Shown here in pieces: positions 50,342-61,000 of a stretch of DNA of 64,000 bases. Both the position numbers and the translations under genes were made by a program. Below the pieces are notes generated by a model. That model was not told the DNA's origin. It did not search any database and saw nothing but the letters and a program-made list of their open reading frames with translations. Numbering within the stretch: position 1 is the first letter of the stretch; every line of letters starts with the position of its first letter. The DNA is taken from NCBI GenBank assembly GCA_001792895.1, contig MARA01000009.1, forward strand, positions 992,001-1,056,000, in the 5' to 3' direction. This DNA is from Lentinus brumalis. Its lineage: Eukaryota > Basidiomycota > Agaricomycetes > Polyporales > Polyporaceae.

Positions 50342-51017
50342 GCATGGGCTAGAACAACGAGTTCTGCCTGGCGTGTTACATGGTGCTACATCGCGGGAAA
50401 CGAGTCTTGCGAGCGGGAAGGACGAGTGCGTCCCCGGGATGGTGGGTGAAGAAGATATTAGCGAAGAGACATAGGACCGTTAAACTGACCGCGGCATCTC
50501 TCGTCTCGCTCCCATATCGCATCCTCTCATGCCGGCGGACTCGTCCGAGTTCGGTCGAGGCAGCTGAGCAAACGTGTCCAGGGGGAGCGGTTCAGCGACC
50601 GAGGAAGATCGTAGCGACGTCACAAGCGCGACCAGACAGCAGATAGAGTGGAGGGAGTATCAAAGAGTACAAATTGGACATTGCGTTGAATGCGAGATCG
50701 CGGCCGGACGTGCATAGAGTAGACTCGGACGTCGAGGTGAGAGAGTAGGGATAGACATCCTCGTAGGCGCCCAAGTAGCGCAATGATTGGTGTACTCATA
50801 TAAACGACATCGACTGGCCTGCACGTCGCTCGCTGACCTCTGCTGCACGCAAGGCCGGGTCGAAGTCACTTGCTCAATAAACGATGACCAGGGTGATTGC
50901 ATTCAGAGTCATGATACAGGTACGTTACGCAGCGGAAGAGCCCACATTTACATCGAAGTGCGACTGCAACAAACCTCCGGACAAACTCGGCTACATCAAA
51001 CTAAGACTATATAACCC
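50342..51017. other. Intergenic stretch between tandem KDZ-associated genes
   Basis: Beyond the palindromic element and a conserved AACAACGAGTTCTGCC just after it, nothing coding is supported. It must hold the promoter of the 50197 gene and the 3' region of the next gene. Confidence 0.4.
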
Positions 51018-51922
51018 CTACTCGGTCGGAGACATATCCCGGGGAGCCTTCTGCCAGAAATCCGACCAGTCCGGAACTCCAAGGCCGGCTGCGAATGACA
51101 TGAGTATATGACCAACGTAAGCAACCTGTAGACACGTACGAGCGTAAGTCGGAAGGTCTGGGAGTATCATGACATCCTCCCGCGTCCACACGAGGATGTC
51201 GCCGTCTTCCAGCTCGATAGTCTCAGAGCGAATGTCTTTGACACGAATGAAGGACCAAGTTCGACCGAGGTAGTGCACCACGCGATCGTCTCGGTGTCCT
51301 CCATGTCAGGGCACCAGCCTCGGAGCGCATCGCGCAACCGAGTCCAGGGTAGCACCGTGTAGTGCTTTGCGGTTTGATTATTCTAGGATAAGTCAGCGAC
51401 ATACGCACGCACAATTGACTGGAGACATCACCTTCTGGTAACCGAGCACGTCCCACTCCTGCAATATGTTCGTCACATCGCGGAGGACCGCGGCAGGCAA
51501 AGGTTCAGGCAGGGGTTCGAATAAGCCAGGCGGACGTTGAGCATTGAGCTCGGCTAACTCCTTCGTAGACAGTTTCTGGCTGAGATACTGCACAGCGACG
51601 CACCCCTCGCGCCCGCACTAACAGAGATTAGCGACCATCGTACTGTGCTGTCACCGACTGAACTCACCTTGCCAATTAACCGACCGTCATTCGTATCTCC
51701 CGGCAAGTACTGCACGTCGGTCTTCAGCCGGTGCGAGCACAAGGGCGCCACCGCAGGCTTACGTCTGGCCAGTGTGCGAGCGTATTCCCTGAAATGCAGC
51801 TCGCGCAGTCTGGCGGCAGCGGCGGAACGTCGTTTGCTGGAGACGGAGTGCGCTTGACGACTAGCGGAGGAGCGTGTCTTGCGCGTGTCAGCAGAGGCTG
51901 AGGAGGGGCGTTGGCCAGGCAT
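51018..51922 (-). CDS. KDZ-associated zinc-knuckle-like protein, tandem family member 2 (one frameshift)
   Basis: Exons 51668-51922, 51432-51617 and 51018-51382, introns of 50 and 49 nt, all phase 0. Exon one is basic and Ser-rich and ends PLCSHRLKTDVQYLP, then NDGRLIGK. Exon two opens CGREGC and VQYLSQKLSTKEL. Together these give a C-x-H ... NDGR..G.C-x4-C pattern reminiscent of GRF-type zinc fingers. Exon three starts in frame (ALRGWCPDMEDTETIAWCTT). Near 51260 the frame matching the relatives shifts by one (WSFIRVKDI, GDILVWTRED, LPDLPTYA), so the annotated product needs one correction in the ancestral frame. It is either a decaying copy or a sequencing indel. The start is the ATG after an upstream out-of-pattern Met at 51955. 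Confidence 0.58.
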
Positions 51923-52216
51923 GATGACCGCGAAGGGGCTAAGCGACTTACACAAAATTCGCTCGCCCAGCCTTCATATACTTCGGGTGGCCCATCTTTG
52001 ACGGTTGCTTTGGCCGTGCTGACGACTATGCGCCTTACCGCGCCAACTATTGTCCAAGGAGATGTCGCCGCACAATGGTGAAGCTGCGGTCGGGGCGAGG
52101 GGGTACTGCATGTCGCTGGTAGATGGGGAAGGGTTGTCTTGCATGGGTTCGAGCACTATCGGTCCGCGACTTAGACAAGCACCCTGTGTACATACTGAGA
52201 TACGTATGCCAAAGCA

Positions 52217-52247
52217 GCACCCGTGGACCTCAGAGTCTGACGGGTGC
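52217..52247 (-). promoter_or_regulatory. Palindromic upstream element, copy 2
   Basis: A perfect 8-bp inverted repeat, GCACCCGT and ACGGGTGC, surrounds the core GGACCTCAGAGTCTG. It lies 295 bp upstream of the leftward gene starting at 51922. A conserved GAACGACGAGTTCTGCC follows, as in copy 1. Confidence 0.65.
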
Positions 52248-52913
52248 AAAGGCGAGAACGACGAGTTCTGCCAGAGAATGGGAGAGGGGAAAGGCGAGAG
52301 CTCGGTTGGGGTGCACGCTGTTCGCGAAGCGGCAAAAGATGAACTATGAATTATTATCAGCATAACTTAAGCTCTGTGCTCTTACCAGGCTGGCCATCGT
52401 TACGCTCTTCTGCGCGCGTGAGAGTCTTCCACAGTCTTGGGCTGCGGACTCCAGAGGTCGTCGTCGCTGGATGTCGGCACTCCGTCAATGTCGAAAGTCG
52501 CGCATGTGTCCAGAGCCGAGACGTGTGTCGCCAGGTCAAATAAACAGGGGGTCTGAGGTCTTAGATCATCCAACTAGACGGGGTGGATGTAAAGGACGTT
52601 GAGAATGGGAGCCGCGAGAGACTTGGACGTCGTGGACGATGACCAGCATGCCAGCGTCCGTGTAAGCGCCTATCGTTGCACAACTCCGAGGACCTCGGGG
52701 TTCTGGCACACAATGCACATCGCTCCGACGGCAGCCATACCAAACAACTCTCGTTAATAGGTACCACGTAGACGTAAGATACAGACAGAAACAATCTCGG
52801 GACATATGTATGTACAGCAAGGCACCAAAAAATGATTATGTCGAACCTGCTGCTACACGCTCGACGATGCCGGCACAACAGCAGCGATCTCACCAACCCA
52901 GAACCATTCCCAC
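52248..52913. other. Intergenic stretch, no supported gene
   Basis: Short frames on the minus strand at 52561-52896 have no relation to the neighbouring family. Nothing else is recognised. Confidence 0.4.
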
Positions 52914-53772
52914 TCAGGTCCTTCTGTAATCGCTACGATAATATATATGATTGTTCAGCTGGATTCCCTGGACATAGCTGGAGAACTCACGAGCATAGTC
53001 CGCGAGATTCGGGAGGTTGTCAACTCCAGCGCGAGTCCAGATGAGGATGTCGTCCGGCTGGAGGTCGAGCATATCCCAAGAGGCGTCTTTGACATAGACG
53101 AACGCCCATTCGGGCTTAGACTTCGTGCAGAACGCGATGGGGTCGGCCATAGTGAGGTTTGCGCACCAATCGAGCAACTCGTCCTGCAGCGGTCTAAGCT
53201 GCCTCTGGTCCAAGCTCAACCTCGTTGGAGGTTGCTTATCCTGGTAGGAACCTAGTCAGCTACATCACGTCGGAATGGCGAAGGGCTCACCGTGAGATAT
53301 GCGAGAACGTTCCACGCGATGGGCAAGTTTGTGATGTCGGTCAATGCGCTCTCCTGAGCCGACCGGATGTTGATGCGAGCGCCGGGACGCTGGGCGTGCA
53401 GAGCGTCGAGTTCGGCCCGGGTGAGAGGCGCACTGAGGTACTGTACAAGCTTGCAACCGTTCACGTTACACTAAACGAACAGGTCAGCGCATGTTAGGCC
53501 GGGGAAAATGTACTGATATCGCGCACAATGCCTACAAATCGCCCATCATTCTCGTTGTGTTTGCGGTACTGAATTGAATGTTGGAGTTCGTGGTCGCACA
53601 CCGGTGGCTGCCGCCTCTTCCGCAAGGCGGCTGCAGTTGCGACAGCTCTATAGGTCTTCCATGCCTCTCGCTCGGCGGAGGTTTCGGATTCATGAGAGCG
53701 CTTGTGGGGAGCCTGGCGAACAGCCTCGCTGGTAGACGATCGTGCTTTCCGGGGGGTGGCAGGAGTGGGCAT
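52914..53772 (-). CDS. KDZ-associated zinc-knuckle-like protein, tandem family member 3 (intact, 250 aa)
   Basis: Exons 53527-53772, 53291-53470 and 52914-53240, introns of 56 and 50 nt, all phase 0, open throughout. Exon one is basic and ends PVCDHELQHSIQY, NENDGRFVGI; exon two begins CNVNGC with VQYLSAPLTRAEL. The combined C-x-H ... NDGRF.G.C-x4-C arrangement resembles a GRF zinc finger with His in place of one Cys. Exon three has WAFVYVKDASWDMLDLQPDD, ILIWTRAGVD and NLPNLADYARE, shared with member 2 and, more weakly, member 1. This is the cleanest representative of the family. Function unknown; nucleic-acid binding is inferred. No palindromic upstream element was found for this copy. Confidence 0.72.
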
Positions 53773-54041
53773 GTTGGGGATGGTGACGAGAGCATACGCT
53801 CGAGCTCCTGATATACACGCAGAACTCTGTGGCCTCGGGTGTTCGCTTTGAACGATGTCTGAAGCATTGACATACATCAAAGCCTTAGAAGTGTGGCCAC
53901 AAGGTGGCGTCGGACCGATGGCGGCAAGTCGCTGCGCGAGACAATCATGGAACTCCTCATCGAAGGTCAAATCATACAGGCACGGTAACTAGATGGTAGT
54001 TCTAAGGTACAGGACGGGAGGGACGGGAGGGATAGAGCAAG

Positions 54042-54755
54042 TCAAACTTCGGGGGAAAGAGGGCGCGCGTCGGCCTCGTCTGCAACAAAGTTAGCTGGGT
54101 CACCGATGTTGGATACGATCTACTCACCGACGTCTGATTGGTCTGATTCTTCTTCAACGTCTGATTCATCAGCAGCAGCTTCAGCAGCAGCCTCAGCAGC
54201 TTCCTCAGCTTCGAGAGCCGCGTCCTCTTCATCCCCGGTGATGTCCGGACAGTCCCCCTCGATGTACAAGTCAACATCTTCCGGGTCGCTGTCGTAGCCA
54301 TGCGCATGAAGCATGTTCTTGACCATCTCCCAGACGCGCGCCCGACGACTGGGTCTCACGTACTGGTCTGCGGGACGGTAGTGGTTCATGCAGTATAACT
54401 GGCGTGGGGTGAGGGGTTCGGACAGGTATTGCACGACTTCCTTGTACTTGCAGGACTTCCGGAAGCACTGGGAAGGTGTAAGCGCGTGAGCGATAACAGA
54501 TGGTCAATTTACTCACAATCCCATAATACCTGCCGTCGTGGTTATTCCAGTGGCGTACTGGACTAGGCGCACCATCGGGTGTGGGCACAAGGGAGCGATT
54601 TCGCGCCCTGATCCGCGAAGACTCTCGCTATCGCTTCGAAGCGGCGGAAGCGGTCCTTCCTGGTCTCCCCGCGATAGCGCCTCTTGGCGACCTTCAGAGC
54701 GGAGACCGCAGTATAACGAGCTGAGGGCGGAGGGTTGAGAGCGAGAGGGCGGCAT
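54042..54755 (-). pseudogene. KDZ-associated zinc-knuckle-like protein, tandem family member 4 (frameshifted)
   Basis: The remains keep the family layout: exon one 54527-54755, exon two 54128-54467, exon three 54042-54079. Exon one needs several frame changes to read the basic helix region, then APLCPHPMVRLVQY, then NNHDGRYYGI. Exon two is open: CFRKSCKYKE, VVQYLSEPLTPRQLY, then an acidic Glu/Ala-rich tail encoded by GCTGCTGAA-type repeats. The W-D-L-P-L-Y third exon of the other members is missing and replaced by the acidic tail and a 12-codon end. A palindromic element lies 194 bp upstream. Confidence 0.58.
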
Positions 54756-54948
54756 GGGGAATACGAGTGTAGGGTTCGTGCATGGGGCGCGGCGTCTTAT
54801 AACTTTTGACCTGGGTGGCCCAACAGGTCGCTTGGTCCGAGCACCATTTCCGACAATGGTTTCTTCCCATAATTCAAGCCAAAAGCTCTGGTCTTGTCTG
54901 CGACGCTTTGCTGATGGCGAGTTCAGGCATTGCTCGGCGGGGTCGGCA

Positions 54949-54977
54949 CACCCGTGGACCTCAGAGTCTGACGGGTG
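54949..54977 (-). promoter_or_regulatory. Palindromic upstream element, copy 3
   Basis: CACCCGT at 54949-54955 and ACGGGTG at 54971-54977 flank the core GGACCTCAGAGTCTG, identical to copy 2. A GAACAACAAGTTC run follows, as in the other copies. Confidence 0.65.
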
Positions 54978-55669
54978 CGAGCGTGAACAACAAGTTCGCG
55001 CAGGAGGGGAGATGATAGCTTGCGTGCAAGAGGGTTGTGCAGGCAGCTAGGAAGAGAAGGTGTGATCAGCATATGAGAAGTCGCTTGACATACCAGGGGA
55101 TGCGGCTTGGCGGACGAGCTCGCCCTGGGCACTAAAGGACTGACATTTCGGGCGGCTTCGAGAGGGCGAGGGTTGCGAGCCGGCGGGGCAAAGATACGAA
55201 GCGAGGAGGGGATGCTGAGGTCGTGAGGCTGATGCAGGCGAGACGGAAGTTGAGTAGTGCAGTGTGAGGAGGACAGAGGAGGAGAGAGACTTCGCCGTGT
55301 GCCAGTCCAAGTGCAGACTCTGTCGACGGCACCGCCACGAGGAGACTTGCGACATTTTGGCGACTGTCCCTCTTGTGCCCTACGTGTTGCAACCTCCTCG
55401 TCTTCCCCTCCATCTCCTCCTCCTCTCACCTCTACGCGAAGGATCAAACTGCAAGACCCGCAAGTCTTACGGTCGATCAGTCAGACTTGAGGTCCGCTGA
55501 TCGTCGTACCTCTGGTGAACTTGTGTTCACCGGAGGCCATCCTGGCCAGCAAGTGCTCGCAAGTTGAACCAGTCGCTCCTCCTCGTCCACAACGCCCTGG
55601 GACCTACCCATCCGTGTCAATCCTCCCATTCCTCATACCCTCCCCCCTCCCGCCCATCCGCTCGTTGTC
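54978..55669. promoter_or_regulatory. Divergent centre of the KDZ element, gene-free
   Basis: Leftward genes start at 54755 and rightward genes at 55670, so this stretch must supply promoters in both directions. A 174-codon minus-strand frame (54923-55447) overlaps the palindromic element and has no family features, so it is not called. The right half is pyrimidine-rich just before the ATG at 55670. Confidence 0.45.
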
Positions 55670-57737
55670 ATGTCATCTCCGACGGCCCAGGCCAGCTCTG
55701 ACGGTATGCCCATCCGGCACCCAATGTTAGACTCTGCTGACCTCGCAGATAGAACCAGCGTGCTCTGACTGGCGTCATGCACTCGCGGTGGCGGACACGG
55801 GCGACCCGAAGTACGTTGTCAGTTCACCCAACATCGACTACGTACCTTCGCCTCAGGTCGGCATCGTGCAGGTGTTCCTGCGATCAGACTATCGCTACGG
55901 CGTGGTTGACCCCATACAATGGCCGCAAATCTTCACGAAAGAATTCGATTATCTCTGCGCGGTCATGCGACCCACCCCGGGGACACTCGTTACGCTCCTC
56001 TATGGTGGAGCCCGGCACATAGCGACTTCGTGTTGTTAGAAGGCTCGCTCTTCACCTGCCTTGGTCTTCTCAAGCCGGATGCCTTGCGTCCGTTGAGCGA
56101 CCTTGTAGAGGAGCTGTCTTCTTCCATCCAGGCTGTGTCGGACCGGACTGCGACTTTGGCGTGGCTCCACCTCGGCATGACCCACGCGCGAGACCGCCTC
56201 AAATACTTCCCTTGCACGTTTCGAGACGCCGCTCTGCAAGTTCGCGAGACTCAGCGGTACTGGCTCATGAGTCAGGCATACATGGAATATCAAAAGTACA
56301 CGGATGCCTTTGTTGGATCTCCCAGCCGGTCCATCGCGAACTCATGGGGGCGTTCTCCACGAACCCTGTGCATTCAGAATCTCTTCAATGCGGGCATACC
56401 CGTCTGGTTCATCCGGTCTGATGTGTCTATCATGCAAGATACCCGGACAACGGCTACGGTCATTCCTGACAAACCCTCGGAGATCTGCATGGACACGGGT
56501 CCTGACGGCGGGATTGTGCTCTACACCGGACTGGCAGGCGCGGAGCACATCGTGCAAACTGTACGATTCGGAGAGACTTACCTCGACGTCTCGCGCGCAC
56601 CTTTGCTCGTCATAGATATTGAAGGTGGTTATCCAGCCAACGTTCGGCGAAGGATTACAAGGGCATCCTCGTCGGAGGAAAATCCCTACTGCTCCTGCCA
56701 CCAGTTCGGTACCTGTCGTCACGAGCGCTCAAGGTGGCGCCACCCGCTCGAAGTTGAAACCGGGTCAAAGCGCGAAGACTCCCTGTAAGTAGGATCCCCA
56801 CGACGATGCTTGTTCTCTTGCTGATATCTACAGATGCTCGACCGCACGCCAGCCAAGTGCGCGGCGTCAACAAGTTTGAACACTTCGAGCACGCCTCGAT
56901 GCCGCCAGAACTGTCTACGTGGCAAGATGCATTCCGCAGCGTTGACCTCAGCAAACCGGCGCGCCCGAACCCGGAGATCTGGGGGTACTGGATTCCGGAG
57001 CCTGCGCTGCTCCTTCGCCCGAAGACCGAGGATCGCCGCGATCGCTATATAATGACGTGGTTGCGTCTGCGCGCCGGGTGGTTGTATCTTCTACGTCTGC
57101 CGGATGTGCCGGTGACCTCTGTTCCCACTCAATGGTGGAGAGACGTGCTCTTCGGCCCTACTGGGCGCACAGATCGAGATGCATCGACGCTGAACACCAA
57201 GCGATGGGAGCAGATCAAGAAGGTTTTCGGCACGATCTTCGAAGAGGCGCATTTCGACTCCAATCAGTCGGGCCCGATCTGGTGGTGTGGACATCGCGTC
57301 CGCAACGTCGATGCGAAGCTTCGCTCCAAGATCATATGGGAGATGTTTGACCTCGGTTTCCGCTACGAGTTGCTCGCTCTGGACCGCCTCTTCGTTCCTT
57401 CCCGCAAAGACCCCCATGGCGAGAAGAAGCGGGTGGACATGCTCGCTGCTGTCTTCCCAGGCCACCATCTGTACTCAATCCCGGAACTGCCGGACGAGGG
57501 CGCAGGCTTGAGTGCGCGAGTACCACATCGTCGTGTCCCCTATCTCGAGGCGTTCCGCCGGGTTGTCTCCGCTGGCCGAGTTGTCCCGCTTCCATACACG
57601 AATCTCCGCCTTTCGCAATCACGATGTCTCACGAGGAGATTCTTACGCGCGAGAAAGTTCTCGTGAAGTACTACGTGGACACCTTCTTTGCGCAATCCGG
57701 ACGAGCGCCCATCGTGCCTCATGAATATCCCATGTAA
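55670..57737 (+). pseudogene. KDZ cargo protein of unknown function (three frameshifts)
   Basis: Exons 55670-55703, 55753-56784 and 56834-57737 join over 49-nt introns. The ancestral product is long and mostly readable: SDWRHALAVADTG, NIDYVPSPQVGIVQVFLRSD, FNAGIPVWFIRSD, HFEHASMPPELSTWQDAF, WGYWIPEPALLLRP, MFDLGFRYELLALDRLF and the end APIVPHEYPM. The frame shifts near 56020 (before SDFVLLEGSL), near 56665 (before the Ala/Ser/Thr linker) and near 57560 (before SIHESPPFAITMSHEE). From memory, unverified, this resembles uncharacterised agaricomycete proteins commonly found beside KDZ transposases. No enzyme motif is recognised. The indels may be decay or uncorrected long-read errors. Confidence 0.62.
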
Positions 57738-58046
57738 TGTAGCATATGCCATGTACCTGTATCCATACCTCCCGCAATTCCGCTGCCTTACTGTAAGATA
57801 GTAGTCCATACAATCGATTCCTCTAAGTAAGTATATGACATGACGCCTCGAACGCGTAAGTATCATCTCCTCCGACTATTGAATGCTCTGGAAGCGCCCG
57901 CTTTGACTCCGCCACTCGGGGCTCTTGGCCACACTTCATTGCCTTCCGTCAAAGCGACAGAGGTGGCCTTCGTCAAAGCGAGCGTCCTGGCCATACAATA
58001 CGGGTACGTTTGCTGGAAATTCAGTCGCGTCGGTTACTCATTCCTC
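57738..58046. other. Short intergenic stretch before the KDZ transposase
   Basis: About 300 bp with no supported gene. A plus-strand frame from 57840 reads into the transposase start region but shows no conserved content, so it is probably promoter and leader. Confidence 0.4.
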
Positions 58047-61000
58047 ATGTCCCACCAGAAACCTCGCCGCGGACTTGCCAAAATCTCGAGGTTGCACCCA
58101 CTCCCTCGAGGTAGCAGCTCGTCATATGTCTACAGAACGGTCAGGTCATTCTCACCGGTCGAGGGCTGCACTACGCCGTCCCGGAGCGACCTGTTGACGC
58201 CTCTACCGACGGGCCGCCGTGCAAACGCTTGAAGGCCGAGTCTTCCGCTACTGTCCAAGCGGACTCTGTATGGGTCGATGTCGACGAGGCGGTCTTGCGA
58301 AGCGGGTGCTGAAGATCACGCACGCGCCGGACCTAGTACATCGACCGGCGGTGACGATGTCCCGCAACCACCGGAGTCTCACACCGAGACCAAGCTCCTC
58401 GGAGAACAAGGTAAACAAAGCTTACATACCGTCGTTTATGCGTCGCTGACAATATGTGCAGTCTACCCCGTCCTCGCGTTTGAACCAATTTAAGCCACAT
58501 TCGACACTCTTCTCCGTGACATCCTATGGCGCGAGCAAGATTCGGACGTCCCGGCACGTGCGGTACTCCCGGCTGTTCGAATGCAGCGACCACACGGTGC
58601 CTGGAGTGCAACCAACATAAGCCGCTCTGTCGCGAGTGCGCCTCTGAGCGTCATCGCAACCTGCCTCTGCACTGGATTGATGTCTGGAACGGCCGCTACT
58701 TCCAGCGAACGGACCTCTCCGAGCTTGGTTGGAGATTCATCTCGAGCACCGCGGCGACCCTTGTCCCAACGCCACCCTCTCGTCTCCCGCTCACGACTTC
58801 GTCATCGTTCATGAGAACGGGGTGCATAACTGCAAGATCCGGTACTGCTTTTGCCCTACCAACCCGAAACCACTATCCCAGCTCGTGCGCGCCGGATTCT
58901 TCCCTCGTCTGTCGAACGCACGGAAACTGCCTTCACGTTGGAAGTGCTCGACGACTACATCCTGGACTTCGACGTCTCGAAGAAGAGTGCGCAGGACTAT
59001 TGGCGTCGCCTGGTGCGCAAGACAATGGCCGCTTCCCCGACGACGTGCCCGTGAGTGCAGCTTGAAAATCAGCTCTCAGTCATCTGCTGACCGTCGTACT
59101 GCAGGACCGGTACCGTCAATTCATGGCCGCCGCCCGCGTGTTCCGTTACCTCGTGATGATCAAGCGTGCTGGCAGGGCGCTTGGGGTGTCCTGCCGTATC
59201 GTGATCCGCAGTCCCTCGTATTCCCTTGCCTGATATGCCCGTGGCCCAAGGTCAACCTCCTGCAGGGTGGAGGGACGTCCGTCTTATATCAAGTAAGTGA
59301 GACTCATAGTGTGTGCGCGGAAGCATACTGATTGGTCTGCAGGCCCTTGTTCCGACATCTAGAGAGCTATGATGGGAACTACGGCATGTACCATAAGCTG
59401 AAAGCGGCCGACGTCGATGACAAGGCATTGACAGACGGTCAGGGAGTGTTCATGGGTTCGGAACGCCTGTCGGAACTGACCGACAGGTGGGAGGAGGCCA
59501 ATCGGTCCGACAAGAAGCGCAAGAAGAAGAACAAGAAGAAGACCTCTGATACGGAAGGACCAGCTGCGGAGCAGGGCGCCAAAGCGGACAAAGAGAATGT
59601 GGGTGGCGTGGAGACGAACGTCCGGCCCGTGGTCGACGAGTCTCAGGGCAAGTCCAAGAGCAAGTCCAAAGGCAAGTCTAAGAACAAGTCGAAAGCTGCG
59701 GAGGAAGACGACTCCCCGGTGAGTGTCGCCACTGCGAGCACGGCCGTGGACGCTTACCATACTTGCAGGATTCTCTCTGCAACGACTTCAAGGCCACACG
59801 CACTCAACGTGCAGGCAAGTTCAAGTTCAAGGATGTCAGCGGGATCATCTCCGCCGTGTGCAACCATATCACCTTCACGTTCGGCGCCACTCTCGACTTG
59901 AAAACCACCGAGACGTAAGTCCTCAGTCGTCCGCTCCGATGGTTACCTGACTGACCGACTCTACTAGGAACTTCCTCATGGACTGCTGCGCAGCCGCCTC
60001 GCTCGACGGTCCAGTGAAGGAACTGGACGAACATGCCATGACGTACGATGTCATCTGCCGCTGGATTCGGAAGCTACTCGAGCGCTGGGAGAAGCTTTTC
60101 CCAGAGCTCATCCCGATGATCAGTCGCACCAGAATGTTGCTGCCTTCCATGCACTTACATGCTCACAAGGAGCTGTGTCAGCTGGTATACGCGCTCTGCT
60201 ACGCCGACGGTTTCGCTGACAGCTACGGTGAGGGTGTGGAGACGCCGTGGCATGAGTTGAATCAGGCCGGCATCATCACGCGGGAGATGACCAAGGGAGG
60301 CCGCATCGACTGGCTGAACTCGGTGTTCATTGACTGGAACTGGCTCAAGTTCCTCGGAATGCGTACGTGATCTCATGTCTCGTCATTAGACGCTATAGCT
60401 CACTGTTCCTTAGCGAAGTACCTTGCGAAGAAGCTTGAGCAGGCTCACACAGCACAGCGAAGGTCCACGCGCCATTTCGCTAGTCTGACCGTCCGAGCTG
60501 GCGCCACCACAATTGGCGAGTGGCTCCAGATCCCCATTGACGATCAGGCGCCTACTCCGGAGACGTTCAAGCAGAAGGAGGAGGGTTTTCTGAAAGCGCC
60601 TTCCTACTCAACCGCGAAGATTGTGGGTACTATCCGATCTCCCCCGAGACGGCTCGCTGACATGGGTTCACAGTGCCAACATCCGAAACTGCGTTCAACG
60701 ACATCGTCAAATCGGCTGTGACATCTGGGAACGCGGCCCGAGACCGCACATTGGCGGCTGACCGCAGCCGCGTGGCGGTATTCGTCAAGAATGGTCTCGA
60801 GCTGGAGCGCGAACTGTACGTGCATTCTACTGCCTTGCCAACACAGCTAACATGTATGCCAGGGAGCATCTCCGCTATGTCCGCAAGCAGAGCAAGTCTT
60901 CGGCGCATGTCGTCGACAGTCATCTCTATGTCGGCGTGACGTGGAAGAGCTTCCGCACCAAGCTCGTGCGCTGGCGAGCAACTCAGCGCAAGATGATGGC

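Noticed and set aside
54923..55447. 174-codon minus-strand frame in the divergent centre
   Set aside because: Runs over the conserved palindromic element, lacks family features, and its composition fits non-coding GC-rich DNA.
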